64,000 nt of DNA, taken from the NCBI GenBank assembly GCA_028023455.1, contig JAQFVV010000285.1, positions 747,501 through 811,500 on the forward strand, read 5' to 3'. The notes under the pieces were generated by a model, which saw only the letters and a program-made list of their open reading frames with translations, made no database searches and was not told the DNA's origin. The translations under genes and the position numbers were made by a program. This stretch comes from Epiperipatus broadwayi. Its lineage: Eukaryota > Onychophora > Udeonychophora > Euonychophora > Peripatidae. How positions within the stretch are numbered: position 1 is the first letter of the stretch; each line of letters begins with the position of its first letter. Shown here piece after piece: positions 61,900-64,000 of this stretch.

Positions 61900-62489
61900 T
61901 GTTATATTTTCATTTACCATTGTTAAATTCCCTCCATTCACAACTTTGATGCCATCCATTTTAGATAAATACACTAATGATTATTACTAATCATTTTCGA
62001 AACTAGAGATTATCTCTAGCACAGATATAAACTTTAAACCTCAGTTAAAGATTAATATATCTGATTGTTTAATTTTTCACACGCACAGAGTTATCCACCT
62101 TTCTCTGTCCCATATGTAATATCATTATAGATATAATAAATACCTCCATAATTCCCCATTCTTTTTAAATTCATATAAATAAAGATATAATAAAAGACAA
62201 ATGATCCCCAAGATGCAATTCGTGCTGAACCAGCACTCATCAGTTGGCCCAGGTCACAATCTCTCATATACATCTTTATTATATGCAAAGTATTAAACAG
62301 ATATAAACTTTAAACCTCAGTTAAAGATTAATATATCTGATTTTTTTTAATTTTTCACACACATATCTGTGCTAGAGATAATCTCTAGTTTCGAAAATGA
62401 TTAGTAATATCATTAGTGTATTTATCTGAAATGGATGGCTCAAAGTTGTGAGTGGAGGGAATTTGACAATGGTAAATGAAAATGTAACA
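61900..62489. repeat. Inverted repeat, about 128 bp arms, enclosing a hammerhead unit
   Basis: The left arm (61900-62028, TGTTATATTTTCATTTACCA to TCTCTAGCACAGATAT) and right arm (62363-62489) are reverse complements with few mismatches. Inside, CAGATATAAACTTTAAACCT, CAGTTAAAGATTAATATATC is present twice in direct orientation (62022 and 62298). The loop holds a minus-strand hammerhead unit (62165-62290). Confidence 0.9.
62207..62250 (-). ncRNA. Hammerhead ribozyme motif, copy E
   Basis: Minus strand: GGGCCAA, CTGATGA (plus-strand TCATCAG 62237-62243), stem-loop II GTGCTGGTTCAGCAC with six perfect pairs and a three-base loop, GAAT in place of GAAA (62221-62218), TGCATC giving AUC at the cleavage position, then TTGG pairing with CCAA. 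Only the last A of the second core is changed. Flanks differ from copies A-D, so this is a second subfamily. Confidence 0.7.
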
Positions 62490-62550
62490 ATTTACTCTAG
62501 ATAAATACTTTACATATAATAGAGATATATATGAGAGATAGTGACATGGG

Positions 62551-62590
62551 CCAACTAATGAGTGCTGGTTCAGCATGAAATACATCTTGG
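62551..62590 (+). ncRNA. Hammerhead ribozyme motif, copy F
   Basis: CCAA, CTAATGA (62555-62561, G5 changed to A), stem-loop GTGCTGGTTCAGCAT, GAAA (62577-62580), TACATC, TTGG (62587-62590). Flanks (ATATGAGAGATAGTGACATG before, GGATCATTTGTCTTTTATTA after) match copy E, inverted relative to it and about 340 bp away. Confidence 0.7.
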
Positions 62591-62868
62591 GGATCATTTG
62601 TCTTTTATTATATCTTTATTTATATGAATTTAAAAAGAATGGGGAAGTATAGAGGTGTTTATTAATACATATAACATTATTAATTCAAATCTCTGGTTCC
62701 AGAGCGTTTTCAGACTTGCTCACATTTTTAGATTTCAAAAATAATATTCTATCTTCTGAGTGTAAATCCAAACTGTGATGAAATAGAAAGCTCCCCGCAA
62801 TAATGAATTTTTTTTTTTTACTTTTGTATAGAAGTATGTGAGAAAAAAAATGTATTTATTGTAAAAGA

Positions 62869-62963
62869 ATTGGTGGTCAAGAGGTCAGTGATAGCTGCTT
62901 TACAAGCAGTTGTCCAGGGTTAGCGGGTTCACTTCCTGGCTGATGCTATACGTGAGAAAAAAA
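62869..62963 (+). mobile_element. tRNA-derived SINE
   Basis: TTGGTGGTCAAGAGGTCAGT (A box TGGTCAAGAGG), CTGCTTTACAAGCAGTTGTC, AGGGTTAGCGGGTTCACTTC (B box GGTTCACTTCC), then GCTGATGCTATACG and an A-rich tail. Confidence 0.85.
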
Positions 62964-63355
62964 TAAAGATCACTTTTGAAATTTTGTTTGAATATTAGAA
63001 GTTTTTGAATAATAAGTATTTTGATTAGTGGAATGTAAATAAATGTTTATCTAGATTAACTGATTAAAATTTCTGCCAACACACTTTACTAATAAGAATA
63101 AAATAACAATTTTATCATCATTTGTCATAGTTTACCATTATTTATTTTTCTCCACATAATTTATGAATAGCATTTTTATATAAAATTGCCCACAAATTTT
63201 AATGAATTTTGATATTTAATCTTTTGCATAATATTCTCATGCATTTCCATGGCACTAAGTCTACAATATCTGATATTGATGGCTGGAATTCATTTTCAAG
63301 TTCTAGCACTATAATTTTTTACTAAGGAATGACTTTTTGTGAATTATTAATTGTA

Positions 63356-63472
63356 ACTATAATATCTAGTCATGCATTGGTGGCCTAGCAGTTAGCATAG
63401 CTGTCTTCCAACCAGCTGGCCTAGGTTCACTTCCTCACTTTGACATATATAAAAAAAAACTATAATATCTAG
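63356..63472 (+). mobile_element. tRNA-derived SINE with perfect target-site duplication
   Basis: The body (63370-63458) has GCATTGGTGGCCTAGCAGTT, CTGTCTTCCAACCAGCTGGC and CTAGGTTCACTTCC (B box), and ends in a nine-A tail. The 14 bp ACTATAATATCTAG occurs immediately before (63356-63369) and after (63459-63472), a classic LINE-mediated target-site duplication. The intact duplication suggests a fairly young insertion. Confidence 0.9.
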
Positions 63473-64000
63473 ATGATAGTAATAGCTGGGATTAAAAAAT
63501 TCTAACAAAAATTGCTTTTGGCCAATAAAAATTTAAAAAAACAAATCCTTATTATAGTGAGAAGCATTGAAAATTTGCACTGCATTGTCTTTTCTTTATA
63601 TAGCATTATTCAATTTTAATTTCTAAATATGTAGGTGACACTCAGATGTTATTAAATTTTGCACCTTTAGAAAGCAAATTAATCACACAAAACTTTGTGA
63701 ATATTGTAGACTAAAGGAAATTGAAATATTTCTCTCATAACCTTTCTTCACATACTTTTTATTTTTTTCATAAAATGATAAATTCAATGTTAAATTTGTA
63801 ACATTTATACAATATTTTTTTGACAGTACCCAGCTATTTGGGTGAAAATTTCCAACAATTTATTTTTAAGATTAAATCATCATCTATTATAATCAATAAA
63901 ATATATTTTATTTATACAGAAATATAAGTTTGCTAATAATATTTTAAATTTTCAAATCTAGAAAAGAAAAAAAAACAATAATCAAAACAATAGTTATTTT
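63473..64000. other. No gene recognised
   Basis: AT-rich with an A run at about 63964-63974. Confidence 0.45.

Overview
The window is very AT-rich eukaryotic DNA, roughly 70% or more A+T by eye. It contains no recognisable host gene. Long stop-free frames are absent except in microsatellites, and every protein similarity I could read belongs to a decayed transposable element. The mix (Ty3/Gypsy Pol, several APE-endonuclease LINEs, Penelope-like RT and GIY-YIG pieces, a mariner fragment, tRNA-derived SINEs, a TTAA-flanked MITE, hammerhead-bearing repeats, long TCTA and ATT microsatellites) points to an intergenic or intronic region of an invertebrate metazoan. I cannot name the phylum from this sequence alone.

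Layout. 0-9 kb: a gag scrap (481-798, minus), a tandem duplication (2.09-2.56 kb), a minus-strand RTE-like LINE (2.8-4.7 kb), then a plus-strand Ty3/Gypsy element with gag, protease, RT, RNase H and integrase in order (4.8-8.5 kb). A SINE is inserted in its integrase and a probable 3' LTR starts at 9117. 12.5-17.7 kb: a minus-strand LTR element with two LTRs of about 460-480 bp, a charged gag-like protein and no pol; a third LTR copy lies inverted beside its 5' LTR. 18.7-22.9 kb: a plus-strand LINE (endonuclease plus RT) split by a second RTE-like LINE inserted in the opposite orientation. 23.8-24.4 kb: a long foldback. 24.9-26 kb: two copies of a dispersed repeat carrying hammerhead ribozyme motifs. 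27.5-31.6 kb: a strongly decayed minus-strand LINE interrupted by a plus-strand Penelope-like RT fragment and a 380 bp foldback. 33-36 kb: compound microsatellites, including about 135 uninterrupted CTAT units. 37.5-38 kb: a third hammerhead repeat. 39.0-39.4 kb: a near-perfect 400 bp palindrome. 41.1-41.9 kb: a piggyBac-type MITE. 43.7-45.7 kb: an unassigned patch of more mixed composition. 51-54 kb: a GIY-YIG endonuclease remnant, a hairpin MITE and a mariner scrap. 54.9-57.5 kb: a fourth LINE, minus strand. 58.7-63.5 kb: three more hammerhead motifs and three SINEs, the last with a perfect 14 bp target-site duplication.

The most notable signal is a family of hammerhead ribozyme motifs (six copies, two with both catalytic cores intact) embedded in a roughly 350 bp dispersed repeat that ends in a tRNA-like B-box segment. 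This resembles the ribozyme-bearing small retroelements (retrozymes, Penelope-associated hammerheads) known from metazoans. Its combination with a tRNA-like 3' end, and the inverted pairs in which it occurs, deserve checking. The genes here do not form a pathway; the region is a graveyard of nested insertions.
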